Source: Marinospirillum alkalitolerans (GTDB lineage: Bacteria; Pseudomonadota; Gammaproteobacteria; Pseudomonadales; Halomonadaceae). From it: a stretch of 64,000 nucleotides of DNA. The translations under genes and the position numbers were made by a program. The notes under the pieces were generated by a model. That model saw only the letters and a program-made list of their open reading frames with translations. It was not told the origin of the DNA and made no database searches. The stretch covers positions 620,001-684,000 of the forward strand of contig NZ_JBANFI010000001.1 in NCBI RefSeq assembly GCF_045055655.1. Reading direction: 5' to 3'. This document shows, in pieces, positions 18,181-27,134 of the stretch (positions are counted from its first letter, which is position 1; the number at the start of each line of letters is the position of its first letter).

Positions 18181-19338
18181 CTAGTGTGTTGGGCCATCCA
18201 AGCGATTAAAGTAATTCTTGACTGGATTGGCATACATGGCGAGCCACTGATGCTGATAAGCTTCTGGGCAGGCCGCCAGTTGTTGATTAAAGGCAGCACG
18301 ATAACGCAAATCAAAATCGGGCAGCGCGATGTCCTGCAGCTCGCCCAGTGCTTCCAGTGCCAGATAGTGGCTTGGGAACAGGCGATAGAGGCGTGAGATC
18401 TGCGCATCTATGGCTTGCGCAACGGCATCGGCATCAGCCAAATCACTTTGCAAGGGTTCGCCAAAGGCAACATGCACGCGGCCTTTATAGCCTGCGATGC
18501 CTTGAGCAATGCTATGGATATCCTCAAACTCGCTCTTGGCATAGCTGCCATCCTGCTGCTTCATCACCAGTTCACGCGCTTTTTCTATGCCGAGAGGATC
18601 ATATTCATAGCTGATGGCAACAGGCACGATGTTCAGCTGCTGAATGATTTCGCTAAAAGGGCGTTCTTTCTTTTTGGCCATGCAGAACATTTTGATGATC
18701 GCCGGATCGGTGCGATCGATGCCGTTTTTCGCTCGTCCTTCACGCTGAGCGATCCAGATGGAGTGCTGCTCCTGGTGCAGGCTGAAGTCGATATAGCGCG
18801 AGAGCTGCTGAAAGGCCGCCATCACTTGACGCACGCCCTTGGCAGAGCGCTGGACTATAAAGCTCTTGTTGAGTCGCATCAGATCGCTGACATAGGGCTT
18901 CTTGAGCAGATTATCGCCTATGGCAATGCGCACGGTGTTCATGCCGCGTGTATGCAGGGCATAGTTCACCAGTGCTGGGTCCATCGCGATGTCACGATGA
19001 TTACTGACAAACAGATAGGTTTGATCTGGATCGAGTTTTTCGATGCCGTCCACACTCATACCATCGGTGGATTTGGCAAGCATACGCGCCATATAGGCTT
19101 CGACATACAGCTGCACATCTCGGACACTGCGCGCACGCCCCAGTAGGCGGCGCAGATTTCTGCGCACCAACCAGCTCAGCAAGGGGGCAATCAGGGGCGT
19201 GGAGGCCAGCTGAGGGAATTTAAAGCGCAGTATGGCCTGAGCCAGTTCAGGATCTTCTGCCAGCCGGTTGAGCACAAGTTGCACCTCATCGTCATGATAA
19301 GGGCGGATATTGGCAAATTCATCGTCAGGGGTGGTCAT
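18181..19338 (-). CDS. PlsC-type glycerolipid acyltransferase-like protein
   Basis: A 385-residue protein with a glycerol-3-phosphate/1-acylglycerol-3-phosphate acyltransferase domain. Block I is VSNHRDIAMD (H114, D120) and block III-like IAQREGRAKNGIDRTDP is around residues 205-220; blocks II and IV are weaker. The His and the second Asp are separated by five residues instead of the usual four (D116 is nearer). No clear membrane anchor is seen. It probably acylates a lysophospholipid or related substrate. It starts upstream of the metal exporter with 8 bases between them. Confidence 0.82.
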   Translation of the reverse strand: MTTPDDEFANIRPYHDDEVQLVLNRLAEDPELAQAILRFKFPQLASTPLIAPLLSWLVRRNLRRLLGRARSVRDVQLYVEAYMARMLAKSTDGMSVDGIEKLDPDQTYLFVSNHRDIAMDPALVNYALHTRGMNTVRIAIGDNLLKKPYVSDLMRLNKSFIVQRSAKGVRQVMAAFQQLSRYIDFSLHQEQHSIWIAQREGRAKNGIDRTDPAIIKMFCMAKKKERPFSEIIQQLNIVPVAISYEYDPLGIEKARELVMKQQDGSYAKSEFEDIHSIAQGIAGYKGRVHVAFGEPLQSDLADADAVAQAIDAQISRLYRLFPSHYLALEALGELQDIALPDFDLRYRAAFNQQLAACPEAYQHQWLAMYANPVKNYFNRLDGPTH

Positions 19339-19457
19339 AAAGGCAGTGTCTCAATTTACAAGTCTGGCGGATTATTATTGAAGTGGTGCGTTGTTCTGGT
19401 GCTGGTTATTTGGGTGGCTTGTTGTTTGGCTCGATGCCTCTTCTAGAAAGCCTCTGA

Positions 19458-20384
19458 TTATGCTTGTGCTGGCTCAGCGTGCAAAGCGCTATGCAAGCCT
19501 TCATGCAGCTGGATCAAGCGATCAATTAAGCCGCTGAGGCAGTTGGTCATCAGGATAAATTCGGCATCCAGTGCAATCAGCGGGTCTTGGTCTGGGTTCA
19601 CATCGGCGGCTTCTTCAAGGAGCTGATCTGCATACTGGAGGGCTTTTAAACCCAATTGATCCGTCAGAGTGAAGTTGAGCTGATCCTGCCAGTTGAGGCG
19701 CAGTTGGGTGACCTGTTGGCCACTGGCAACCAGCTGGCGAATCTCTTCACTGTGCAGGTCTTGACCTTTACAGCGCACAACGGCTTGGCTGTCTTCTGGA
19801 TCGCGCAGTTCACATTGATCCAGCAAGGTGAAATCCTGGGGTGGCTGATCGCTGAGCCATCCTGTCATCACCTGGGTACTGGTGAGTTGGGTATTCAGCG
19901 GGATAACGGGGAGACTGCCGAGGCTTTCGCGCAGTAGATTCAGCGCCAGTTCGCAGAGTTTTTCTGAGGCATGATTAAAGATCAGTCGCTGTTGGTGTAG
20001 ATCTATCCAGAGATGGAGCTGGCGCGAGCGAGTAAAAGCTTGAGGAAGCAGCGTGATTTTGACTTCTTCTGCCAGCTGCTGCTTTTCTTTACGGCCTATT
20101 TTGCGCTGTTCGCTGGCGGCCCTTTGCTCGGCTAACAGCTGAACCTGCTCATTGATGACGGATCGAGGCAGGATTTTTTCTTCGATTTTGAGCGCAATCA
20201 GCCATTGATCGCCTTGCTGGTGGATCAAGGTGGTCTGACCTGTTGGTGAGACCCAACCCAGACTTTGCTCTTGCTGTGCAGAACAGGGCTGAAAGGCTTG
20301 CTTGGCCAGCCCTTCTTCAAAGCTCTGACTCTGCCAGGTTTGGGGGCGAGTCAGTTGATAGATGCGTAACGCTTTAAACCACAT
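19458..20384 (-). CDS. rdgC: recombination-associated protein RdgC
   Basis: A 308-residue DNA-binding protein that forms a ring around duplex DNA and limits RecA filament formation. It begins MWFKALRIYQLTRP, the family signature, and has SLGWVSPTG near residue 40, ILPRSVINEQVQ near 93 and IGRKEKQQLAEEV near 118. The frame stays open upstream to 20633, but that extension overlaps rmf and is not protein-like; ATG 20384 matches known RdgC starts and lengths (about 303). No terminator is seen before the acyltransferase gene 120 bases on. Confidence 0.95.
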   Translation of the reverse strand: MWFKALRIYQLTRPQTWQSQSFEEGLAKQAFQPCSAQQEQSLGWVSPTGQTTLIHQQGDQWLIALKIEEKILPRSVINEQVQLLAEQRAASEQRKIGRKEKQQLAEEVKITLLPQAFTRSRQLHLWIDLHQQRLIFNHASEKLCELALNLLRESLGSLPVIPLNTQLTSTQVMTGWLSDQPPQDFTLLDQCELRDPEDSQAVVRCKGQDLHSEEIRQLVASGQQVTQLRLNWQDQLNFTLTDQLGLKALQYADQLLEEAADVNPDQDPLIALDAEFILMTNCLSGLIDRLIQLHEGLHSALHAEPAQA

Positions 20385-20487
20385 GAAAAAACCCTTCTGC
20401 TCATTGAGTCCGCTATTATCTCTGATCCCGAAGGGAGACGCCAGACTCCAGCCAAGGATGGTGTTGCGTTGTTGCGCTAAAAGCAAG

Positions 20488-20508
20488 ATCCCCGCAAAAA
20501 GCGGGGAT
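20488..20508 (-). terminator. hairpin terminator of rmf
   Basis: ATCCCCGC / GCGGGGAT with an AAAAA loop (8-bp G/C-rich stem), 31 bases after the rmf stop codon. The T-run after it on the minus strand is interrupted, so it may need help to terminate or may mainly stabilise the rmf 3' end. Confidence 0.5.
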
Positions 20509-20538
20509 AGTCGAGATGAGGAAGTGAGGTGGTCGTAG

Positions 20539-20757
20539 TTATAGGAGACCGGATTGGACTGCCGGGTTTTTATGAATCGCGGAGACGCCGCGCATACCTG
20601 ACCAGCGATCTTCTCTGCCTTCACGCCAGCCATTCAGCCAGTTGTGACGGAGGTCTTCCTGAGTCAGTGGACATTTATCTTTAGATTGACCTGCCATGCC
20701 GGCTTGGTAACCACGGGTAAAAACACTCTGAGTACGATCTCGTTTTTGACGCTTCAT
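20539..20757 (-). CDS. rmf: ribosome modulation factor RMF
   Basis: Small basic protein that dimerises 70S ribosomes into inactive 100S particles in stationary phase. The 72-residue protein opens MKRQKRDRTQSVFTRGYQAGMAGQSKDKCP and continues NWLNGWREGREDRW, matching RMF closely. It is longer than the E. coli protein (55) by a tail SGMRGVSAIHKNPAVQSGLL. GAGAGG precedes ATG 20757; the longer frame (20793) starts without such a site. It is divergent from rlmKL, an arrangement I also recall from Pseudomonas. Confidence 0.95.
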   Translation of the reverse strand: MKRQKRDRTQSVFTRGYQAGMAGQSKDKCPLTQEDLRHNWLNGWREGREDRWSGMRGVSAIHKNPAVQSGLL

Positions 20758-21017
20758 AGAGTACGGCCTCTCTTGTTTATTGTAAGATAGCATCCTTCTA
20801 CGGCAGGTCTCTTGAGTGCCTCATCTCTATTGATACGGGATATGACAGCCAAATGACAGCTTATTTTATTTATCACCCAAGGTGGAATGATTGGACAAGC
20901 TAATGGAACCTTTGGCGGTCTGCGCCAAGGTGAGGACTTCTCAGGCTTTTCAGTCAGGCACTTCATCAGGATTTTTTGCCGTCTTCTCAGGTGGCATGAC
21001 ATAAAAGGCGGCACACT

Positions 21018-23252
21018 ATGCAAGATCATCTTTACACTTTTCATTTGAGCTGCTCGCAGGGCTTGGAAGCACTGCTTGCCGATGAAGCCAAATCTCTCGG
21101 GTTTGTTGAAGCCAATCCGCGCGTTGGGCGGGTCACCGGCAAGGCGACGCTTGAAGCCGCGTATCGCCTTCTCATCTGGTCGCGTTTGGCCAGTCGTTTG
21201 CTGCTCGAATTGGATCAGGCCAAGGTCACCAGTGCTGAAGATCTGGCGATTTGGCTTGCTGGTATTGATTGGCAAGACCACCTGTTGGCACAAGGCAGCT
21301 TTGCGGTGGATGTGCATGGCACCACGCCAGCCTTGCGTCATACGCATGATACGGCCTTGCGCGTCAAAGATGCGATAGTGGATTATTTTCGTGATCTATC
21401 GGGTCAGCGCCCGAATGTGATCAAGGAGCGCCCTGATCTGCGTGTGCATCTGCGCCTCGATAAAAATGAACGGGCGATGATCAGCCTGGATCTAGGTGGC
21501 ATGAGCCTGCATCAGCGTGGTTATCGCCTACAAGCCGGTGCTGCGCCCTTGCGTGAGAATCTGGCTGCGGGGTTGCTGATGCGTGCTGGTTGGCCAGAGC
21601 TGGCGCGTGAAGGTGCAGCTTTGATTGATCCTTTTTGTGGCTCTGGCACTCTGCTGGCTGAAGCGGGTTTGATGGCGTGGGACATCGCCCCCGGCTTATT
21701 GCGGCCTTGGATTGGTGTCACCAGCTGGCTGGGTCATCATGCCGGTTTTTGGCAGGACTTGATCGAAGAGGCAGAGGCTCGTCGTGCTGAAGCAGCATGG
21801 CGACGTTTTGATCTGCGTGGCTATGATCAGGACCCAGCTGCAGTTGCGACATCCCTCGCGAATCTGAAGCGAGCAGGTTTGGCGGGCTTGATTGAGGTGG
21901 AGTCGGGTCGTGCGCAAGATTTACCTGCAACCAGCGCAGCGCGGGGGCTGGTGATCACCAACCCACCCTATGGTGAGCGTTTAGATGAGTTGGCCGGATT
22001 AGCCAGTGTGTATGCTGCTTTTGGACAGCGAGTGCAGCAGCAGTATGCAGGTTGGCGTCTGGCTTTATTCACCAATGAGAAGGATCTGGCCTATCGGATA
22101 CCTGCTCGCCCCTATAAAAACTATCCACTGAAGAATGCGGCCTTGGATTGTCGCCTGTATCTCTTTGAGTTGTCGTCAGCACATGCCGCTGGGTCCACCG
22201 CTCAGATGGCGGCACAGCGGCAGCCAGCGGAGAAGGTCGAGGCTGAGGTTGGCTCAGCAGTGGCGGCACCTGTATGGAGCGAAGGTGCGCAGATGCTGGC
22301 CAATCGCTTGCGTAAAAATCTGAAAAAATATGCACGTTGGCTGAAGCGTGAGCAGATCAGTTGCTATCGTCTCTATGATGCTGATTTGCCAGAATATGCG
22401 CTGGCGATCGATCTTTATACTGATGCCAAGACCCATCAGCCGCAGGTGCATGTGCAGGAGTATGCGCCACCCGCTTCGGTGCCGGAGAACAAGGCGCGCC
22501 AGCGTTTGATGGAAGCCTTAACGGTCCTGCCTGAGGTGTTGCAAGTGCCGGCCAATGCTCTGCATCTTAAGCAGCGGCAGCGCCAAAGCGGTAAGCGTCA
22601 ATATCAGAAGCAAGGGCAGGCAGGTGCCTTCTTTACTGTGCGCGAGGGCGCTGCGCTGCTGGAGGTGAACCTGAGCGACTATCTGGATACCGGCCTGTTC
22701 TTGGATCACCGCCCTGTACGGCGGCGCTTGTATCAAGAAACGCAAGGGCTGCGCTTTTTGAATTTGTTTTGCTATACCGGCGTGGCGACAGTGCAGGCCG
22801 CGCTCGGTGGCGCGATACAGACCACCAGTGTGGATTTATCGCGCACCTATTTGAACTGGTTAGAGCGCAATCTCGCGTTGAATCATTTGGAGAGCAAAAA
22901 GCACTTTCTGGTGCAGGCAGATTGTCGTGCCTGGCTGGCGCAGCAGGCCCAAGAGCAACGTCTCAGCTATGATGTGATCTTTATGGACCCGCCTACCTTC
23001 TCTAACTCCAAGCGTATGCAGGGCACGCTGGATGTGCAGCGTGATCAGGAGGATCTGGTTCACCATGCGATGTCTTTACTGACCAGCGACGGGGTGCTGA
23101 TCTTCTCTAATAATTTACGCGGTTTTAAGATCAGTCCTGCTCTTTTAGAGGCCTATGAAGTCAAGGATATCAGTCGTGCTACGCTTGATCCTGATTTTGA
23201 GCGCCGTCCGAAGATTCACCAGTGTTTTGAAATACGCCATCCCATCGTTTAA
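21018..23252 (+). CDS. rlmKL: bifunctional 23S rRNA methyltransferase RlmKL
   Basis: A 744-residue fusion that makes m2G2445 (RlmL half) and m7G2069 (RlmK half) in 23S rRNA. A THUMP domain spans roughly residues 45-155. The RlmL methyltransferase carries DPFCGSGTLLAEA (about 201-213) and NPPYGERL (about 314-321). The C-terminal RlmK domain carries LNLFCYTGVATVQAA and the catalytic MDPPTFSNSKRM. Length and order match the gammaproteobacterial fused enzyme. A 10-bp hairpin and a glutaredoxin-like gene follow. Confidence 0.96.
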   Translation: MQDHLYTFHLSCSQGLEALLADEAKSLGFVEANPRVGRVTGKATLEAAYRLLIWSRLASRLLLELDQAKVTSAEDLAIWLAGIDWQDHLLAQGSFAVDVHGTTPALRHTHDTALRVKDAIVDYFRDLSGQRPNVIKERPDLRVHLRLDKNERAMISLDLGGMSLHQRGYRLQAGAAPLRENLAAGLLMRAGWPELAREGAALIDPFCGSGTLLAEAGLMAWDIAPGLLRPWIGVTSWLGHHAGFWQDLIEEAEARRAEAAWRRFDLRGYDQDPAAVATSLANLKRAGLAGLIEVESGRAQDLPATSAARGLVITNPPYGERLDELAGLASVYAAFGQRVQQQYAGWRLALFTNEKDLAYRIPARPYKNYPLKNAALDCRLYLFELSSAHAAGSTAQMAAQRQPAEKVEAEVGSAVAAPVWSEGAQMLANRLRKNLKKYARWLKREQISCYRLYDADLPEYALAIDLYTDAKTHQPQVHVQEYAPPASVPENKARQRLMEALTVLPEVLQVPANALHLKQRQRQSGKRQYQKQGQAGAFFTVREGAALLEVNLSDYLDTGLFLDHRPVRRRLYQETQGLRFLNLFCYTGVATVQAALGGAIQTTSVDLSRTYLNWLERNLALNHLESKKHFLVQADCRAWLAQQAQEQRLSYDVIFMDPPTFSNSKRMQGTLDVQRDQEDLVHHAMSLLTSDGVLIFSNNLRGFKISPALLEAYEVKDISRATLDPDFERRPKIHQCFEIRHPIV

Positions 23253-23263
23253 CCCAGTGTTGG

Positions 23264-23288
23264 CGCCACTCCATTCATTGGAGTGGCG
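23264..23288 (+). repeat. 10-bp perfect hairpin between rlmKL and glutaredoxin-like gene
   Basis: CGCCACTCCA, loop TTCAT, TGGAGTGGCG. No T-run follows, and the ribosome site AAGGAG of the next gene begins three bases later. It is more likely an mRNA processing or translation-tuning structure than a terminator. Confidence 0.6.
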
Positions 23289-23307
23289 TGAAGGAGTTCA
23301 ATGCAAG

Positions 23308-23550
23308 ATGCACTTAGAAGTCAGGCTTTATACCACCCTAGGCTGTCATTTATGCGAGCAAGCACAAGCCCTATTGCTGCCTTGGGTGGCGCAGGGCGTG
23401 CAGGTGGAGCTGGTGGATATTATCGAAGATCCGCAGTGGGTTGAGCGCTATGGGGTTCGCATTCCAGTGCTGGCGACAGCGCAGGGTGCGGAACTGGGCT
23501 GGCCTTTTGATGCTGAGCAGCTGCGGCAGTGGCTATTAGAAAGCCTCTGA
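23308..23550 (+). CDS. glutaredoxin-like thiol protein
   Basis: An 80-residue thioredoxin-fold protein with a CxxC site (GCHLCEQA, C13/C16), the family's cis-proline region VRIPVLAT (about 50-57) and an acidic ELVDIIEDP strand. It belongs to the short glutaredoxin-like DUF836 group rather than the glutathione-binding Grx1 type; substrate unknown. The ATG at 23308 follows AAGGAG by 11 bases. The longer frame back to 23155 lies within the end of rlmKL and is not used. It is probably co-transcribed with rlmKL. Confidence 0.85.
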   Translation: MHLEVRLYTTLGCHLCEQAQALLLPWVAQGVQVELVDIIEDPQWVERYGVRIPVLATAQGAELGWPFDAEQLRQWLLESL

Positions 23551-23596
23551 TTCACTCTTGCGCTTGGTCATGAGAGCGGCGGGTATGCGTTGTTGC

Positions 23597-23887
23597 CTAC
23601 CCGTTTTGAAAAGCCAGTTCATCCTGCATGGTGGCTTGAAGATCGGCTGGAATCTGGTTCAGGCTTTGGGTTTCAAGCACTTTATGATAGCCACGGCTTT
23701 CTTGAATATGGCGTACATCATCTACGAGGATGGCGGCCTCGGCCTCAGAGTGTACCAGCGTGTGTTTGATGCCACCATACTGGGTGCCGGTTTGCCCCCA
23801 GACACGCGTGACCAGCAGATCACCGAGCATATCCTGATGCACATAGACCAGATAATAGTCTTGTTCTTTTTCCCAGCGTATTAACAC
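23597..23887 (-). CDS. WGR-domain protein
   Basis: A 96-residue protein consisting almost only of a WGR domain: YYLVYVHQDMLGDLLVTRVWGQTG, then GG and the helical AEAAILVDDVRHIQESRGYHKV. WGR domains occur in PARPs and in bacterial stand-alone proteins and bind nucleic acids. The start is GTG 23887, with GGGGAG at a good distance; no ATG fits. The opposite strand also has an open frame here, but the domain match puts the gene on the minus strand. It is convergent with the glutaredoxin-like gene and divergent from pdxB. Confidence 0.8.
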   Translation of the reverse strand: MLIRWEKEQDYYLVYVHQDMLGDLLVTRVWGQTGTQYGGIKHTLVHSEAEAAILVDDVRHIQESRGYHKVLETQSLNQIPADLQATMQDELAFQNG

Positions 23888-24081
23888 CTGACCACTCCCC
23901 TGATGCCAATTGAGCGGTCAAGGTGCGTCCTGATTGACCGATCAACTGAAAAGTATTCAACTTAACCTTTTGGATTGTAAACTCTTTTTAGCAGGAGCGA
24001 GAAATATTTTCTTGATCTGGCTCCATCAGTAGCAGATCGCCCTTGATCAGTCTGCCTTGCAAGAGGCTGCAGGAGAACACC

Positions 24082-25218
24082 ATGCGCTTAGTGATTGATG
24101 AAAATATCCCCTTTGCTGAGGCATTTTTTGCCTCCAGCGTGAGTGAGCTGATCCGTCTGCCGGGAGCTGCCATCCAAGCGGCCACCCTAAAGCAAGCCGA
24201 TGCCTTGTTGGTGCGCTCGGTCACGCGAGTGGATGCAGCGCTCTTGGCGCAGAGCCAAGTGCAGTTTGTAGGCAGTGCCACGATCGGTGTCGATCATATC
24301 GATCAACAAGCCTTGGCCGCGCGCGGTATTCGCTTTGCCCATGCACCAGGCTGTAATGCCGATTCAGTGGTGGATTATGTGCTCGCCTGCTTGTTGTTGC
24401 TGGCTGAAGAGCAGGGCTGGCAGCTTGATCAGCAGCGCATCGGTATTATCGGTGTTGGTCAGGTTGGGGGGCGTTTAGCGCGGCGTTTGGCCCAGTTGGG
24501 CTGTCATTTACTGCTCAATGATCCACCACGTGCCGCTGCTGAGCCAGAAGGCGAGTGGGCCAGCTTGGAGACACTGCTCGAAGAAGCCGATCTCTTGTGC
24601 TTACATACGCCGCTGGTGCGTGATGGCCTGCATCCAAGCTGGCATTTGATCGGCGCCACGCAGTTAGAAAAAATGCGCGCTCGGATATTGATCAATGCTG
24701 GGCGCGGGGCGGTGATGGATCCAACGGCATTAGCAGCTTATCTTGCACAACCTGCGCCAGCTGAAGTGGTGTTGGATGTCTTTGAAGGTGAGCCGAATCT
24801 GGATCGCGAGCTGATCGCGCAGCTGAAGCTGGCTACGCCACATATTGCTGGTTATAGCCTGGAGGGCAAGGGGCGCGGAACAGAGCAGCTCTATCAGGCT
24901 TGGTGTCAGTGGCAGGGGCAGCCGCCACAGCATCAGTTGGCTGATTTTCTGCCACAGGTGCCTTGGCGTCAGCTGGTGCTCAGTCCACACCTCACGCCAC
25001 AGCAGGCGGCCTTGCAAGCGGCGAGTCTGGTGTATCAACCTGCGCTGGATCACTGGCGCTTGCAGCAGGCCTTGAGACAGCCACAGCCGACAGCAGCGAT
25101 CTACCATCAGTTGCGTAAGCACTACCCTGAGCGGCGTGAGTTTTCGAGCTTAGCAGTCGTCAGTGACAATCCAGCCCAGCGCGCTTGGCTCAGCGCACTG
25201 GGCTTTCGCTTGGGCTAA
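24082..25218 (+). CDS. pdxB: erythronate-4-phosphate dehydrogenase PdxB
   Basis: A 378-residue D-2-hydroxyacid dehydrogenase, second step of the DXP-dependent pyridoxal phosphate route. MRLVIDENIPFAEAFF is the family start; NAD binding is at GIIGVGQVGGRLA (about 117-129). The catalytic Arg lies in INAGRGAVMD, and the His lies in ATPHIAGYSLEGKGRG, which is diagnostic for PdxB. The C-terminal ~90 residues form the PdxB-specific dimerisation domain. AGGAGA precedes ATG 24082. The stop codon overlaps that of the opposing receptor gene by 4 bases. serC, which also serves this pathway, is in the same window but far off. Confidence 0.95.
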   Translation: MRLVIDENIPFAEAFFASSVSELIRLPGAAIQAATLKQADALLVRSVTRVDAALLAQSQVQFVGSATIGVDHIDQQALAARGIRFAHAPGCNADSVVDYVLACLLLLAEEQGWQLDQQRIGIIGVGQVGGRLARRLAQLGCHLLLNDPPRAAAEPEGEWASLETLLEEADLLCLHTPLVRDGLHPSWHLIGATQLEKMRARILINAGRGAVMDPTALAAYLAQPAPAEVVLDVFEGEPNLDRELIAQLKLATPHIAGYSLEGKGRGTEQLYQAWCQWQGQPPQHQLADFLPQVPWRQLVLSPHLTPQQAALQAASLVYQPALDHWRLQQALRQPQPTAAIYHQLRKHYPERREFSSLAVVSDNPAQRAWLSALGFRLG

Positions 25219-26921
25219 ACCTTAAAGCGCGCAATACGATGATCCAGCTGCTCGGCCAAGCTCGCAAGGCTTTGGCTGGCGCTGCGAGTCTGGCTGGTAG
25301 CGGCAGAGCTTTCTTCGCATAGATGAACAAGATTGACAATGCTGCCATTGATTTCTCCTGCTACCTGAGACTGCTGCTCGGCAGCAGCGGCAATCTGATG
25401 GTTCATATCGCGAATATGCTCCGCCGCTTCAGCAATGCTGCGCAAGGCGACTTCTGCATCCTGTGCGGCTTGAACTGTCGCATCGGTTTCGCTAAGGCTG
25501 TGATCCATGGTTTTGACTGCCAGCTGCGCGCCCTCTTGTAAGAGCTGAGTAATGCGGCTGATTTCCTCAGTGCTTTCTTGGGTGCGACTGGCTAGTGCGC
25601 GCACCTCATCGGCCACCACAGCAAAGCCACGGCCAGCTTCGCCGGCCCGTGCCGCTTCAATGGCCGCATTCAAAGCCAGCAAGTTCGTTTGCTCGGCCAC
25701 TGCGCGGATAACATCCAATACGGTCCCGATCTGCTGTGTATCGTCGCTTAAACGGTGAATGACCTGTGTCGATTCCTTGACCTGCATCACCAACTGGTGA
25801 ATCGCCTGAGAGGCCTGATGCACACTATCATAACCGCTGGAGACAGCTTGATCGGCCGAGTTAGCCGCCGAAGAGGCGGTGCGTGCACTGGTAGAGACTT
25901 CGAGAATCGTCTGGCTCATTTCATTGATTGCTGTAGCGACCTGATCTGTCTCACGTGTTTGCTGATCTTGTGTGGTGTAGCCCTGTTCTGCAACCTGCAT
26001 CAGCTGATCTGAGGCTTCAGTGACCTGTGTCGAAATCTGGCGCATCTCCTTCAGCATACCAGAGAGCTGTTCGGTCATTTTCATCACGGCCCCCATAATG
26101 CTTTTGGGGTGGGCACGAGACAGGCCCTGGATGCAGGTGAAATCCCCCTCGGCCACCTTTTCAACCAGCTCGCGTGTGGCGGCGACTTCACCACCCAGCT
26201 GCTTGAGGACCCAGTTACGCGTCAGGATAGAAAAGCCAACGGTAATCAGCACTAAAACCAGTGCCAGTATGCCAATGCGCCAAGCCAAGCTGGCAAAAAT
26301 ACTGCTGATATCATCAACATAGATTCCTGTGCCGATCACCCAATCCCATTCTGGATCATGGACAACATAGGATAGTTTGAGATAGCGATCTTCGGTAACG
26401 CCACCACCGGCGAGTGGCTTGGGCCAGCGATACTCAACAAAGCCGCGTCCATTGAGTTGGGTCACCGTTTGGGTGAAGGCAACAAAGATATTTTCATTAT
26501 CAAGGCGTCGATCTACGCGGCCATCGAGGCTACGAATGCGAGTCGCATAGTGGTAGTTGGGGTTATCGAGAATCTGGCCATTTAAGCGCGGTACAGTGGG
26601 GTGCATGATCATGCGTGGGATCGGCCGAGTCAGATCGTTGATCCAGATGTATTCCACTTCTTGATAGCGTAAGCCTTGGATGGCCTGTTGGGCGGCGAGC
26701 TGGGCTTCTTCACGGCTCATCTGCCCACTGCGGGCCTGCTGCTGATAGTGACGCAGTAAACCTTCCGCCAGATCCACGATCGCCACAATGCGTGCTTGGC
26801 GATCTTCATGCAGGATCTGATTGAGTGTTGAGAGAGCAACGCCTGCCATAATGGCAAAACCGAGCAGCGCGAGCAAAGGGATGACCAGCAGGCGGCCGCC
26901 AATTGTTTTTATTTTAAGCAT
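25215..26921 (-). CDS. methyl-accepting chemotaxis protein with single Cache domain
   Basis: A 568-residue membrane chemoreceptor. TM1 is near residues 9-30, an sCache_2 periplasmic domain follows (YIWINDLTRPIPRMIMHPTVP and WDWVIGTGIYVDDI are hallmark stretches), then TM2 near 212-232, HAMP, and a signalling domain with tip EQTNLLALNAAIEAARAGE at about 400-420. It shares architecture with the receptor at 7172-8806, but the Cache domains differ, so the ligands probably differ. No docking pentapeptide is present at the end (DHRIARFKV). It stands alone: pdxB converges on it and the htpX terminator lies upstream. Confidence 0.95.
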   Translation of the reverse strand: MLKIKTIGGRLLVIPLLALLGFAIMAGVALSTLNQILHEDRQARIVAIVDLAEGLLRHYQQQARSGQMSREEAQLAAQQAIQGLRYQEVEYIWINDLTRPIPRMIMHPTVPRLNGQILDNPNYHYATRIRSLDGRVDRRLDNENIFVAFTQTVTQLNGRGFVEYRWPKPLAGGGVTEDRYLKLSYVVHDPEWDWVIGTGIYVDDISSIFASLAWRIGILALVLVLITVGFSILTRNWVLKQLGGEVAATRELVEKVAEGDFTCIQGLSRAHPKSIMGAVMKMTEQLSGMLKEMRQISTQVTEASDQLMQVAEQGYTTQDQQTRETDQVATAINEMSQTILEVSTSARTASSAANSADQAVSSGYDSVHQASQAIHQLVMQVKESTQVIHRLSDDTQQIGTVLDVIRAVAEQTNLLALNAAIEAARAGEAGRGFAVVADEVRALASRTQESTEEISRITQLLQEGAQLAVKTMDHSLSETDATVQAAQDAEVALRSIAEAAEHIRDMNHQIAAAAEQQSQVAGEINGSIVNLVHLCEESSAATSQTRSASQSLASLAEQLDHRIARFKV

Positions 26922-27062
26922 AATAATCCCTGGGTGTTTGAGTGAACACGGGATGGGTCAGCGTGACCTATCTAGATGGATGACGTCAGAGCATCTTAAC
27001 AGTCACCGTCAGGTTTTAGATTTAGCCTTTAGGCTTAGAGAAAAAGTGGAGCCGCGCGCAAC

Positions 27063-27085
27063 AAAAAGGCCACCCGAAGGTGGCC
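27063..27085 (-). terminator. intrinsic terminator of htpX
   Basis: On the minus strand GGCCACC, loop TTCG, GGTGGCC and then TTTTT, 50 bases after the htpX stop codon. Confidence 0.9.
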
Positions 27086-27134
27086 GTCTAATCTCGCTGA
27101 CAGTGGCTAAAGTGATCTAGCCCTTGGCTTTTTG

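Noticed and set aside
18415..19146. Long plus-strand frame (243 codons) inside the acyltransferase gene
   Set aside because: Antisense shadow; the minus strand encodes the conserved acyltransferase motifs.
20385..20633. N-terminal extension of RdgC
   Set aside because: It overlaps rmf on the same strand in another frame and crosses the rmf terminator; known RdgC proteins start at MWFKALR.
23558..23884. Plus-strand frame of 108 codons opposite the WGR gene
   Set aside because: The minus strand encodes a clear WGR domain; the plus-strand frame has no family features.
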